The translations under genes were made by a program, and so were the position numbers. DNA of 64,000 bases from Acestrorhynchus altus (taxonomy: Eukaryota; Chordata; Actinopteri; Characiformes; Acestrorhynchidae): NCBI GenBank assembly GCA_034509495.1, contig CM067503.1:26095768-26159767 (forward strand). Reading direction: 5' to 3'. Of this stretch, positions 11,583 to 24,709 are shown piece after piece (position 1 is the stretch's first letter; every line of letters starts with the position of its first letter). Below the pieces are notes generated by a model. The model did not search any database. It was not told the DNA's origin and saw only the letters and a program-made list of their open reading frames with translations.

Positions 11583-11759
11583 ATGACAAACACCATGATG
11601 GAAACAAACTGATAAAACACTGAACAAAGGACTGATAGATAAACAAGCATCTTGAATGAACTGACTAAGAAACAGATAATCAAAACTAACAAACCCATAG
11701 GGAGAAAGGACCGACAGAGACAAACCATGACAGAAACAAACCATGACAGACATGACAGG
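11583..11759 (-). mobile_element. LTR-like segment, minus orientation
   Basis: Read on the minus strand this runs tcctgtcatgtctgtcatgg, then ctgtcggtcctttctccc, then tatctatcagtcctttgttc. It matches the 5' two-thirds of the plus-oriented LTR at 10817-11063 at roughly 85% by eye. It lacks the cattaaa...tcctgaca 3' end and merges directly into the internal segment. Confidence 0.5.
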
Positions 11760-12479
11760 AATTTTTTCCACACATCTGAAATATGCATTTAATAATTAAT
11801 GCTATACTGGTATATTATAGCTAGTGATATATTATAGAATAATGAAAAATATGCAGCCAAGAGCAGTTCTGAAACTGTACTTTGTATACCTAGAGTAAAA
11901 AGTAGGTGTTTCTAATAAAATGGCTTTTGAATCCATATGAGGCACCTTTGACCAGAGCTTATGCTCAGCATATTGCTTGCAGTTGGAGGGCCTTGTATAT
12001 CTAATCGCTATACATCCTACTCAACATCTGTCTCCTAGCAGTCTCTAAGGAAACATCAATCATCTTCGGCAGCAGCCACTGCTGCTAATGACTCTGACCT
12101 GTATCAGTATTCCCATGGTAACCAAACCCAGTTTGAACTACGTTGTAATGACAGCTGCCTCTATTCCCATGGAAACCATTATAATACAAGGTGTCTTAAC
12201 CTCCTCTCTCAAACAGCAAAGACACCTTCGCTCTGCTACTAATGACAATGATTGTTATAAACTTACATCAACTGCCACTGCAATGTGCTCTGTGGTGTGT
12301 CATAAATAACAAGGTTTGTCTCATTTATAACACCATGTGATCTAAATTACAATATACCTTCTGTTTGCAGTGTCTTCACCACATATAGTGCAGGACTGTG
12401 TTACCCAGCATGCATTCTGTGTGCACACCCACTCAATTAGATGCCTAGCAAGACTTTCTAGAGTAGGTTAAGTAGAGTC

Positions 12480-12960
12480 TTTATCTGGGGAGCACTCACA
12501 TGGGGATGCCCAAACGGAGTTTCCACACCCACGGCCATCTGGCCACTGAGCAAGGCTGTGGCTGTTCAGAGCACTGTCTGAATGCACCCCGGGCGAGGCG
12601 GATACACACATGGCGGATGGCTTTCAAACATGCCGCTAAATTAATTGAGGAATAATGAATGAGGATTTTATGTGTGTCCAGATCCCTAAGGTCTAGGAAG
12701 GGGGCGTAATGAAGGGAAAAGATCACACACGCACACACATGCGTACACATACACACACAGTGAGAGTGCTCGTGGGGCTAGGTTTAATGAATATGAATGT
12801 CATTAATGCACATTGGAATGTAAAGGAGGTGGATGCAGCCGGGGATGTTCGGAGATGCAGCGCGACTAATAAACAGAGCCTAATAAAAGCAGTGCTGCTG
12901 ATCAGTTCTCCCCCATGCCCCTGCCTCACTTTCCACATGCTTTCCAATTCGAGGAGGTAA
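12480..12960 (+). promoter_or_regulatory. Candidate conserved non-coding element, TAAT-rich
   Basis: Unique DNA with many homeodomain-like cores (aaattaattgagg, ttaatgaatatgaatg, the palindrome CATTAATG at 12801-12808, cctaataaaag) in a stretch otherwise richer in GC than its surroundings. A short ACAC-rich segment lies inside (12.72-12.76 kb). Confidence 0.28.
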
Positions 12961-13651
12961 ATGGCTTTCTACTAAGCCCTTCATTTAAACCTCAGCCTTT
13001 ATTGTGAAGAATATGGAGAAAGTGCCAATAAAATTGTGCATGCATATATAATGCATGTATGTTTATGAGGCAGCGATGGAGAGAGAGAATAGAAAGTACA
13101 GGGGCAGGTATTTAGAAGGAAATGAGTCAGTCCAGCAAAAGCATGATGTGGAGTGTATGTGAGAAGCCATTTGTCACTTCTAGTATTGTGATTTCACTCA
13201 TAATTATTACCTGTAACACTTTGTCTGGAACAGGAAATGTGATCATAATGCTGGGCAGGCAGAGATGTGTTGTTTTAGAGACATTAAAACTAGAATTCAG
13301 AGCTAATGTTCCATTACTGTTCCACTACGTCTGCTAATATTATCGTTGTGCAATCAATGATAGTTTTAAGGAGGTATAATTTCTTCATTAGCTCATGCAT
13401 TTTACTAATCAAAAATGAAACAGACTAGTCAGATATTACATTCAAGTCTCAACCATAACATTTATTAAAGAGAGTATTGATTGTTAATACACATAAATCT
13501 TAATATACTGCACATGTCCAGTCCAGTGCTAATGCTTTATGCTCTATAAACCATCAAAATGCTTGATGTAATAATAAAAATGGACAAAATAACTTTAACT
13601 AGTAAAGTATGAGTATGCTGTCTCATCCACTGAGCTAAATGTGTTTTGTGT

Positions 13652-13652
13652 T

Positions 13653-13719
<67 letters not shown>
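13652..13719. repeat. (GT)n-(GA)n compound microsatellite
   Basis: GT run to 13677 then GA run to 13719, followed by GGGA units. Confidence 0.93.
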
Positions 13720-13725
<6 letters not shown>

Positions 13726-14129
13726 AGGGTTAGCAGGGAGGGGGTTGTAAGTGAATCTCTAAGAGAACCACTGCTTTAGAGCTCACCTCATAGTAGACAC
13801 AAAACACCATTGGGTCATTGGGAGTCATATTTAAATAGTTCTGGACATTTATACATTTTAAGACCCACACCATTGAGTAGTATTTTTGCAGATGAAAATG
13901 CATTGATGAGAGAGGTCAATAGAGAGTAAGCAGATTGGACACAATATCTAATAGTATTTAATTAATTAAAAATGGCACCTTCTTCAAGGAGAGCTTTTAT
14001 CAATTGTTTCAGTGCCATCACACATTACATCACAGTGTATTGTTTATCTGAATTTATTCATACCATTTCTTTTTGTAAGTATTTCTAAGCATTTACTGCT
14101 CAGAGATACTGTTTTGTATACACAGTGCA

Positions 14130-14440
14130 TTCTAATAATTGTGCATTCTAATAATTCAACAACTTTAGGTTGCAGCCATTGCTGCCATAATGTAGGCATT
14201 GAGCTGTGTCTGGTGGAACTGTGTTCTCTGTAATGATAGAGCACAATCCAATACTATTGGCAGAGATGAGTTGGGGAGTTGGGGATGAGGTGGGTAGTTG
14301 TCATCTAATGTCCTAAATTCACTAATTCTCTTATCATTAAATGCAATTAAATCTTCACAGCAGCTTTCCAAAATCTAGTAGAAGATTCCCTGGACAGTAG
14401 AGACAGTTATTCCAACAAAAGCAGGAAAATATTGCCCTTG
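14130..14440 (-). repeat. Interspersed repeat, family 1 copy (minus)
   Basis: On the minus strand the copy reads actgtccagggaatcttctac, then ccaaaatctt-related and gctgtgaagatttaattgca, then ggatgaggtgggtagttg in reverse. The same blocks, in the same order and direct orientation, make up 33485-33790. It has no coding potential; the family resembles a common teleost DNA-transposon derivative. Confidence 0.55.
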
Positions 14441-14585
14441 ACTTTGGAAGAAGCCATGAATGAGCAGGTGTTCCAATATTTAAATCCATGTAGTGTACAT
14501 ACCAACTAAAGTGTAAAAAAATATTGTTACATTTGAGTATCACAGTATTATGTAGCACTGTATTACTGTGTTCACAAAGCACAGT

Positions 14586-14613
14586 ATTAATTAATTAATT
14601 AATTAATTAATTA
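14586..14613. repeat. (TTAA)n microsatellite
   Basis: Seven self-complementary TTAA units. Confidence 0.9.
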
Positions 14614-15278
14614 TTAGTCCATATGGAAAGATTACACCAGTACACTGCTCTGATATACAGTAGTCTCAATGTAGAGAGGGGAAGAAACATGGAAGGTGTA
14701 CATGAATTGTGTATTTTTATGTATGTGTATTTGTGATGCCAGTCATCACACTGGTATTGTTCAGGTTGAGATGTCCTAATCAGTGGAGCAGAAGGCTTAA
14801 TTGATTGAATACAGAAAACATGCTTTTCCATCTCTTCTTTTTTCTACTTCTGGACAGCTTTCTGAATTGGAATACAGTGGTGATACTGATCTTTAAGCTG
14901 CCCATTTGTCTCTCCTCTGCTTACCAGCATCTCACTTATGTTCTCTTTATTTTTACAGTTCTATTTTCCTCTCTCAGTTGAGACGCAGCTGTACATTTAC
15001 ACCATGGGTGTCTTCATTTTTTACTAACATTGCCCATCCTGTGTTGAATGTAGTAATGTGTCATTTTTGGCTGGTCAGTTTGGTCATATCTATTGTGACA
15101 CATACAGCATTGTGTATATTGAAATGTCTTTAACCTATGGAGTCAAAAAAGGATCAAGAAGATTTTGAGCTTGTTAAAAAATAGTCACAGATGTACCAAA
15201 ATATGTAGCTGTGCTTGAGCAACTGCATACACTTAAAATCCAAATTCTCAAATGATCTGAAATGTGCAAATTTGAAAC

Positions 15279-15279
<1 letters not shown>

Positions 15280-15355
<76 letters not shown>

Positions 15356-15373
15356 GTTGTTGTTGTTGTTGTT
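15280..15373. repeat. (AAT)n-A7-(ATT)n-(GTT)n compound hairpin
   Basis: An (AAT) run, seven or eight A, then an (ATT) run and a (GTT) run. The AAT and ATT runs are reverse complements, so either strand can fold into a long hairpin. Confidence 0.8.
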
Positions 15374-16729
15374 ATTGTTATTATTATATTTAACATTCAC
15401 AAATGTTGAAAAAATATTTTAATATATAATAATTTTAAATGTGTAGAAAAGATTAGCATTTGTAAATCAAATGTGAATGTTTTTTGTATTTTTAGTTTAA
15501 TTGAGGCAATTATTAAAAATTGAAAAGAGAAACAAAATCTTTTTTAAGGCCCCACACTTTCATACCACTTCTAACAGACTGATATGTTGTAAAAGGTAAA
15601 TACATAAAACATTTACAAAAATCATTTTCAATGCACTGACATGCAGCAGAAATTAGTAGTCATGTCCCAATCCAATCCAGTGTATTAGGATTGTGATTGA
15701 TCCAGGAATATTTTAGTGGATTGGGATTAAAATGATACCCAGTTCTTAGTCTTTGTTTTAACCATGGTTTCTGGACTCAGTGTGGAGCTGTTTTACACTG
15801 GAACATGACAGCATATTAGACTGGGAGCTGTATGGTCAGGGTGTCAGTCAGACAGGATTATAAGATATTACACACAATATAAAACTAAATGAATCTAGAA
15901 TGTCGCATATTAAAAAAAAGTGATTTTATTTAAGTATTAATTAGCAGAACATCATATCCAAAGTGTGGGGCTGTATTATTAATACAAACAATAAGAACAG
16001 ATTGGGTTGGTATTGGCTGATACTCTGGATTAAGAGACAAATTGGCGACATCCCTAGGAATAGCTGAAGTAAATAAGATGCAGTGGCGTTGCTGTGTAAG
16101 CCATCTAATGGTAAGAGCTGGACCTGTTCTGACACTAAACCTCTGTGCCACCAGCAGGGTCCCAGTGCAGTCATGCAGAGAGATCTCCACTGCTGATTGG
16201 ATAATTAGTGGGAAGAGTGAATGAGCTCTGAAGGATTTTGCTCATGTGTGTAGTGAAGAGCAGTTTGAAAGCTACTTAATCAGTTCCCAGAGCAAGTCTG
16301 TTAAACCTTTAAACCCTTCACAGCAGCCGCATTTCCACAGTCAGAAACTCAATCCACCAATCACTTTCAAGCTATTAGCACCACTTCATAGCAGTCTTTG
16401 ACTATTTGGCAACGTTGGCTATTGAAATTGAATGTGGAGTGATAAAAGTTTAAGATAGTTTTGGTTGTTAGTGCTTCCCACTTTCACTGAAGAGTATTCC
16501 ATCAAAGAGAATTCCATTTGAATTCTGAGTTATTACCGAGTTATGAAATTGAATTTTTGAAATTTGAGCAAATTTATAAAAAAATAATTTTGTACAACGT
16601 ACAAGTATTACAAGTATTCAGACCCACCTATGGTAAATTTGGTGACTGTGATTTGAAAAGACATACATATGTCTACAAACTAAGAGTATAATAACCACTA
16701 ATAACTGAGTTTTATTGTATGCAGTTATT

Positions 16730-16860
16730 ACTTGTAAATCAAAGCAAAGCTGTTGTCACAGAGCAGTTTTACAGAAATCAAAAAATAAAAAAGGTTAGCA
16801 ACACAGGAACAAAGGATAAGAAATAGTGAGCAAGCCAACTTATAAACATGTTTGTAAAAT
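16730..16860 (+). repeat. Interspersed repeat, family 2 fragment
   Basis: The fragment gtcacagagcagttttacag, aaatcaaaaaa, then gtgagcaagccaac matches the head of the longer copy at 37.6 kb (gtcactaagcagcttcacag, aaatccagaat, gtgagcaagctaaa). Confidence 0.5.
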
Positions 16861-18649
16861 ATTCACCAAAACATTTTGGATAAGAACTTAATGAAGTAAT
16901 GAGTTCAAGTTTCATGTTCAGCTTTGAGATTGTATGTTGTCTATTGAACTATGCTGAAAATCTTCATTTTCATTTATAGATTCATAATTTTAATTAATTG
17001 GTACCTGTCCAATTGAACATAACTAGCATGGAACAATCATTTTATGTAACTAAATGGCTTCATATTTTTTCACACTTTTTAACATCAGTTCATAACTTCA
17101 GTGTAAATATAAAAATAAGTAAAGTAATTGGGTAAGAAAGTTAGGATTGAATATTTGGACCAGTTGGACAAGGTAAGTAATGCAATTAAATTTAATTTCA
17201 ATCATTACAATTAAAATATTTTTTTCAGATATGTACTCCAGATACAGGAATAGAACACAATAGCAGTCTGTTGTGTCAAAGGCTGTGTGTCTCAGAGGCA
17301 CTGCAGTGCCTTATCTGCAGTATAGAACTGAGTCTGATGTCTGTGTTTGATGTCTTCTCTGCACTCCTTTGTTCAGCTTTGTGGTAAAGTATTATGGGGA
17401 ATGATTGCAGTGATCAGGGGAGGTGAGTGACACAGATGAGTTTATAATCTCATTTTAGTCATTTCTACTGACATGCCATGATCAACATCAGACACAGACC
17501 CTGCTGTGCCAAGGGTAGGGAGTGATGAAAGACAAATGCAATAATATTTGCCATGTGCTCTGTTTTCTCAAAAATATGACTGTGGATTGAGTGATTTTTT
17601 TGGTGATAAGCCTTACGTTTCAGTACAGTGTGCAAATTCTAGACTACAATACAATTTCAGAACCGAGTGTGTTTTAAAGTAAGCTGTTGAACCACAGGAG
17701 CAGGCAATTCAAGGGTTTAAGGTGCTTTCAGACCTACCTTGTTTGTTCTGGACTTTCAGGTCTTTCAGTTTGGTCCGGGCGTGTCAGGTGTGCACCTCTA
17801 TCCAATCCAATCAATGGAGATGCAGCCCATATCCTTACTAGTGCACTCGCTAAACTGCAATGTGAAAGCAGAAGTCACAAGACTAAAATAATACAATGCA
17901 AAAAAAACATGGTCTGGACTTTCAGTCTACTTATTTTAATAAACTGATGTTATATGTATTTTGAAATGTATATAATGAACATCATCTAACAAAACAAAAA
18001 TGTTAAAGTATTTATTTAGTTCAAACCTCTTCGTTTTATTTTTTAATGTGCAAACTTAGGAAAATACATGCTCAAAACTATAGCAGTGCAGCCAACAAAA
18101 AAGGCAAAATTATGTTAATTTTTTACAGCAATTCACCAGTTTCACATGCTGATACACTTCATTACATCCAATTTGACATGCACTCAAGCTAGACATTTAA
18201 TACAATGGCAGATACCCTGGAGCAGATGTTATGGGCTAGAGGACAAAGCCAAATGACTTGTTGAAGTTGATAAGAGTAGCCATTACTTGGTGGGGGGCTT
18301 AGAAGAGAGTCATCAAATCAGATCCTCTTTTACTGTCAGCCAGTGGCTCCTATTTCGTCTGAACTGATACATTTAGAACATTTTACATATGAGAGAGATT
18401 CACTGCAGATGTATTCTGGATGTATTACCATGCTTATACAAAGATAGACTACTTGCCTTTGTGGTGTCGGCCTGGGTGATGTTCTCTCATCGTTGATCAG
18501 ATTAGTGTTCTGGTCTTCACTGTACTGGACTGGGTGAATTAAGAAGCCTAAATCTGTTGAACGTATCGCTGCCAAGATGTTAGCTATGATAGTGTTATTC
18601 TATTTTGTTATTATCTGAATTTGTTTTTTTACAGTATTTAACCATTAAC

Positions 18650-18960
18650 ATTATAGGATCATTATAATAATACTGGTGTACCTTCCCAGTCTATGTCTAT
18701 TTTTCCTCCTCTGTTGCTGTTTTGTTTCTCTGCTCCAGATAAAGCAGCTGCTCTGTAATTTATCCAAACAACACTCCTGCCACTGGGGCCATTTCTGCCC
18801 CTGATGTCCCCCTCTAATTGAAATGCCATTTAATTTATGTTCCGTCAACCCTCTGATTACATGCTGGGGGGCCAAAGAGCATGGGAAACTATTTTTTATG
18901 TTTTGTATCTCAATCTTTAACCTTGGCATTTTCTTTGATTGCTGCAGAGTGACCCTCCTC
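18650..18960 (+). promoter_or_regulatory. Candidate conserved non-coding element
   Basis: Unique sequence with ctctaattgaaatgcc, atttaatttatg and ctctgattacatg sites, no repeats and no coding frame. The texture (low CpG, clustered homeodomain cores) is that of vertebrate conserved elements; this is inference only. Confidence 0.25.
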
Positions 18961-19002
18961 AAACAATGGCCTTTAGGGTGATGTAATTAGTATTTTAAGG
19001 CG

Positions 19003-19058
19003 TGGGTGGGGGCAGGGTTAGGGATGGGGTTGGGGGCAGGGTTAGGGATGGGGGTGGG
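19003..19058 (+). repeat. G-rich tandem repeat, G-quadruplex prone
   Basis: Two copies of a 24-base unit (tgggggcagggttagggatg...) plus partial ends give at least ten runs of three or more G within 56 bases, separated by one to three bases. It satisfies the usual quadruplex rule several times over. It includes two ttaggg units but is not telomeric. Confidence 0.75.
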
Positions 19059-19359
19059 CTAAGTTCCTCTTCTGGCTAAGTATCCGCTGGCTAAGTAAAC
19101 AGGGAAGATCTACATGTTTAAAGTGTTATATGAATGTTGTTTGGGGTGACCTTTGGACAGTAATGTGTAATGGTGTAGCTGGTTGTGAGAGGACCTTTAG
19201 CACTAGGCGTGTGTAACTGCACAAGGTTTTCACATTTTAAATGCTGATTTTTCCTCAGAGGGAAATAAAATCAAACACTGCGGACTCCTGCAGAGTGCTT
19301 CGTGCTTCATTCCTTCCGACCCTCAGGCCTAGTGTCTTCTGTCTTTTTCTCATTCTTTC

Positions 19360-19370
<11 letters not shown>

Positions 19371-19404
<34 letters not shown>
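19371..19404. repeat. (CT)n microsatellite
   Basis: Pure CT tract after an impure pyrimidine leader. Confidence 0.92.
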
Positions 19405-19408
<4 letters not shown>

Positions 19409-19539
19409 CTCCACCCAGTTGTAATTAAATTAACATTTACGTCTGATTTCTCTCTCTGACAATCAGGGATAATTACAGCACATTTCAACACAGCCTGCTG
19501 AGATGGGTAAGCAAATAATACACAGTGGAAGAATTGTTC

Positions 19540-19542
<3 letters not shown>

Positions 19543-19602
<60 letters not shown>
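19543..19602. repeat. (GT)n-(GA)n compound microsatellite
   Basis: Same GT-to-GA order as at 13.65 and 50.02 kb. Confidence 0.92.
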
Positions 19603-19609
<7 letters not shown>

Positions 19610-20320
19610 GACTGGCACGTCTTGCATCAAAATGTTCTTGTTAGTCATATGTGTTTGTCTGCAGGGTGTATCAGGAGAAAAACTCATTGTCTTACTTTAT
19701 CATAATATTAACAAAAGTACAAGCTGACATTTCTGTTATATATATAAAATTATAAATAAAATACATTTTTATTTTATTTATATTTCTCTGTTGGAACAAA
19801 TGGCAACATAAGAAGGTGAAGAAATAACCTTTATTTTTGGCGAAAGTCATTAAAAATAGTACATGTCTTTCTGGACATTTTGGAGCAATATTATTGGTTG
19901 ATTGATTATTAAAAAGTCAAAATATAAAAGAAAAATCTAAAAAAGTGTAAAATAGCAAAAATACTTACAAGGTTTTTGTGTGACAGGAATGAGTTTTACA
20001 ATTCTTTTGCCAACATACTAACGCTATAGAAAAGACCCAAAAAGACACATTAAATTAAACACATTCAAACTGAAACACACCTTGAGAGCAGTGTAAAAGT
20101 AAGCTTAGCCAGTCTGCCGTGGCAAGTACAACAGAATGAACAACAAAATCACTGCACATGAGGGGAGATTTTTATTGCTAATAATATGTGTAGACAGCGA
20201 ACAAATTGAACGAACCAACGAATAAATGAACAAGGTGATAAATGATAAAACACTATAAGAACGGTTGCGACATACGCTCATTCAGTCACGTTTTTTAAAC
20301 CAACACTATGACCGCTACTT

Positions 20321-20334
20321 CTGCCCCCTTGTGG
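20321..20334 (-). promoter_or_regulatory. CTCF-like motif
   Basis: The minus strand reads CCACAAGGGGGCAG, a match to the core CTCF consensus (CCASNAGRKGGC). It lies in unique intronic DNA. A single motif match, not evidence of binding. Confidence 0.4.
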
Positions 20335-23144
20335 AGAAAGTGCTAAACTAGATTACAGATGTATCCACATTAATGTATATGCATGTACCAGAGCATGTTT
20401 CACAAAATTTGAATATTGTGATTTTTTTTTAATTCGTGTTCATAATAAAAAGTTGAATCAGATTTTATATTCATTACATTATACAATTTTGTATCTGTTT
20501 TTTCTTATTTTTTTTTTTTTTGTTTTTGTTTTTTTTACTGTTGATCAGGAAGGCTTATAGCTCATGAAATTAAGAAATCCAGAATCTGATATTATTACAA
20601 TATTTAATTTTAGATTTGACTAAATTACAAATCAGTATCAAAATTTAAACAAAAAGTGCAAAAGCTTGAAATATATTACTGTAAATATAATTAATATAAA
20701 ACATGAGTTAAAAAAATGAAAATCAGTTCTGAATAAAAAGTACTAGAGTAAGTACTAAGTAAACACACGGTAGACATAGACCAACAAAATAGGCAACCTG
20801 CCTAAGCTTAAGCTGAACTAATATGTGCCAAGTTCAGTGGGCAGAACTGCCACTGTATGGCCTTTGATTAAGTGCAATATGTAATATTAAAAGAGAATAC
20901 AATTTTATAAATGAATAGCCGTTTTATATTCTGACATTATTCCTACTCTCACTCAAACCAGTCATCAGTTATTCTATTTGGACATATCCCCTAGTACTTA
21001 AACCAAGTCAGGGTCCATGTAGATAATGCTATGTAGTGCCCTAATAGTATTACAGCATGTTTACCTGCAATGTAATTGATAAGGCCATGACTTGCACTTG
21101 AGCTGTATGTGTAGGGGCACACTTGTGTACGTGTGTATGTGAGCTTGTATGTGTGTATAATTGGATCAGCCATGTTGAGTCATGTCTTTTAAGGAAAACT
21201 GAATAGGCAGCGTAATGAAATCACCGCTCAGCACTTGCTGCATGTTGGAGTGTAAGGGTTAAACACAGGCAGTATCAGAACACTGCAATACCATTAGTGA
21301 TGTGGCCTGATGGATTGGTTCCATTAGCTGCATTCAGGAAACAAAGAGGAATATAATTTCATACTCCCGTTAAGCATACTCCCTTTCACCTTTTGCTTTC
21401 TTGTACTTTGGTGATTAAAGCATGTTTTCTATACTACTGATGTTATGCTTGGTTTACATAGTGAGTTTTTAACCTCTTGCTCTACACATAAAAGCATTAC
21501 ATCACATCTGTTAGTGGTTTATAAGCACAAAGCATGACTTTGGTTAGTGAATTTTTTTTTATTATGCTCCAAAATGTTGTTTGTATTGTACTTGTGAGTA
21601 AGTCTCGAATGAGCCAGAATTTGGTAGTACAGGCCTGATCACAGGGCTTTTGACTGGCGTGCACAACATCCATTTTACTATGCAAATATCGTATGAAAGT
21701 TTGTTGCTCAGAAGTGCACAGTAGCATCTCACTCTGTGACGTCCAGTATAATTAGAGTATAACATTATTTGTCATTCAGCTATACACAGTTAGCAGTCAA
21801 ATATCTGAGCCCATAAAAATCCTCATATATGTCTCATTGCTGGATTCTCGTACAAATGTTCTTATAGTGAATGTAACTTAATTCTAGATTTTAATTTTAG
21901 TGGTGTTATTACATTTGTATTATTTTAATTTAAAATGATTATTTAATATAAATAACTTTATGTTTTAGAACAACAGACTTCACTTATTAAATCTTAATAA
22001 AATAATGGTTAAACAAGTATAAAATAGAAATATATTAGTTATGTTAGAAATTTTAATTAATCTTAACAAACATCTTAAAATACTGTTCAATACTTTACAG
22101 ACAGGATTAGATTTACGTAAATGTTCTTCAGTGTCTTATTAGTGACATTACCTTATTCAATTAATGTAGAATTCTGCTATTAATACCTGTAATCAGAAGT
22201 GATGTTCTAGTGTTCCAGGCATATTTGAACGGATTTTCTATGTAGACATGACAACATAACATAATGTGACACAACTATATAAAACTATTGATCTACTTCA
22301 ATACCTCCTTTCCCTCCGAACATTCCAATGTGTTGCCCTAATTTGTTGACTGAAACCATAAAAGGGATCCAAACCGACTTACATCGCTTCATTTTTTTTG
22401 TTGTCATGGGGTATAAAATATATATACAGTTAGTCTGGAGCCTTACAGAGGAGTGCTGTTACTCTTAAAGGAAACTCTGGCTGTTAAGGAATTTAAGCCT
22501 GATGTCTGTTAAAATTCAAATGTAAACTGAACAAAATCCTTTTTTTTCTAATGTGGAAATCAGTGGAAAGAAGCTGCACATTTTGTTGAGGCTTAGTTGC
22601 ACTGTTGGTCTCATTGTCTTTTATTTTATTTTGAATGAATCAGTTAGTGTTAGCAGTCTAAAAGGGACCCATATTCTTTGTGTTCGTAATTGTCCTCTGT
22701 AGCACTGACAAGGTCTTTGCCCACACCCAATCACCAAATTGCTTTAGAATCAAGACCTTAGCTGGGAAGAGTCTACAGCAGGTATAGGCAACTGAGGGGT
22801 CCAGCTCTGTCCAGCTTTGTGAAGTGACTTTCCTACTGGACAACCTGCCTGAAGATTGTGCCATGTACAAACCAAATTAAAGTAGCCCACAATGTAATAA
22901 TGCCCACTATTTTAAGGCTTAAATCTGAACAGTCAAGAAACTGAGATTGCCTATGACTGTTCTGCATAGAAGTGTACACATACTCATTAAGCAAGACATA
23001 TTTTGACTGACCTGTGATGCATGAAGATATACTGCAGCATAATTATTGGTTTGATTTGACTTGAGGTTTGGAGTGTGAATATTTTATTTGTCTGTCTGGC
23101 CTGCTTGCCAAAAATTGTAGACCACATTTTGCTGAGGCTGATTT

Positions 23145-23146
<2 letters not shown>

Positions 23147-23206
<60 letters not shown>

Positions 23207-23222
23207 GCGTGCGTGTGTGTGT
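23147..23222. repeat. (GT)n microsatellite in a shared repeat context
   Basis: GT tract with two GC interruptions near its right end. Its left flank (tagaccacattttgctgag, then gctgatttgag) is nearly the same as that of the tract at 31.23 kb. Confidence 0.92.
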
Positions 23223-23658
23223 ATTTCTGTTTGTCACAAGCCCAAATTAAGTAGACCAAGTCTACCAAGGCTACCAAGTCACAGAGTACAGCAACATGTA
23301 GGCCACACACAAACAGTCATACACTATTAGTGACACTGTGTCTATGCACATGAAATTTCAGCATATCCTGCAGCAGTCTGTGGCTGCAGGTGATGTGTGT
23401 TTGTGTTCATGTGTGTGTATGTGGTGGCCTCTTGGTGTTCTTTATTGAGTCACTAGGTGTTCTTATTGAGTCACACGGGCTGTGGCCATGCAAGAGTGAA
23501 AGCGTCACAGGAGATCAAACCTAAATTTGGTTTGGACAAACTGGGCTGACCTTAAATGCTCTTCATTCTAACAAATAAGAGTATCTCTTCTGAGTGGTAA
23601 TGACTACTCCCATAAAAGTGTTACAACAAAAATAGACCAAGATGAAACAAAGTGCTGC

Positions 23659-23660
<2 letters not shown>

Positions 23661-23714
<54 letters not shown>
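23661..23714. repeat. (AAT)n microsatellite
   Basis: Pure AAT tract. Confidence 0.93.
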
Positions 23715-23717
<3 letters not shown>

Positions 23718-24709
23718 CTAACAACAATAATAATACATATTATTTCTAATGCAATTTACATTTGAAACAAATCTCAAAGTGGTACAAGGTCAAAGCAGCA
23801 GTAATAGACAGAAATCAGTTAAGAGATTAATTAACAGTGTATCTTAACCTCCATTTATTCAATCAATGACACTGAACATGTGGTCACTAGTGATAGAGCA
23901 GTGAGAACACACACCTGGTGCAGTGGCCACTTAAGTGGGTTAGGTGTGTTACTCAGGGTCACATCAACCTTGAAATTGAGGGAGGAAAAGGCACTGGTCC
24001 TCGGTCCCAACTTCCTGACAACCAAGGGATCAAACAAGGGAGCTTCAAGCCTGTCCTTCTAACCTTTAAAGAGCTACACCAGCTGCCTTTTATAGCATTG
24101 CCTCTTTTCTCAGTAGCTGCTGGTCATCGTAACGTAATCATAAGCTGGTCATTTTACACAAAGATCCTACCCAAACTGCCTAACAGTATAAATGGCTAAA
24201 TTAGCTATCGTTGATCTACCAAAAATGGTGGAATCTACCATATAATATCTACCAATTCTGTGTATGCTCTTTCTGCTTCTTCAGGACTGTATGTCTGCCA
24301 ATCAGAATACAATGTTTTATGTAGCCTGTCTAAATTCCTCACTTCTAGTGTCTTTGATGTAGGAAGCACATAACATGGACATGGAATGTCATTATATACA
24401 ATGACATTATACAAACAATGTGTATCTTGATTGATTTCTTTCAGCTGTTTTGAAAAAAAATCGCAGGTGCATCTGTGTACGCAGTGGAGCTTACCTTTTT
24501 CTGCTGCAGGAAGGAAGAGAGAAAGAAAGAGAAAGTGAGCTTTATATGAGCATGTGGGAGGCTAGATTGTAACTTGGGCTTTTAAAACTGTTCCCAGGTG
24601 TTTGTGTGTGCATCTCACCGGAAAGAACACTGTACACTCCTGGGACCCAGTAGATCAGAATAAAGAACAATAATAAAGAAGAGACCAAAGAGAACAACAT
24701 CTAATGCTC

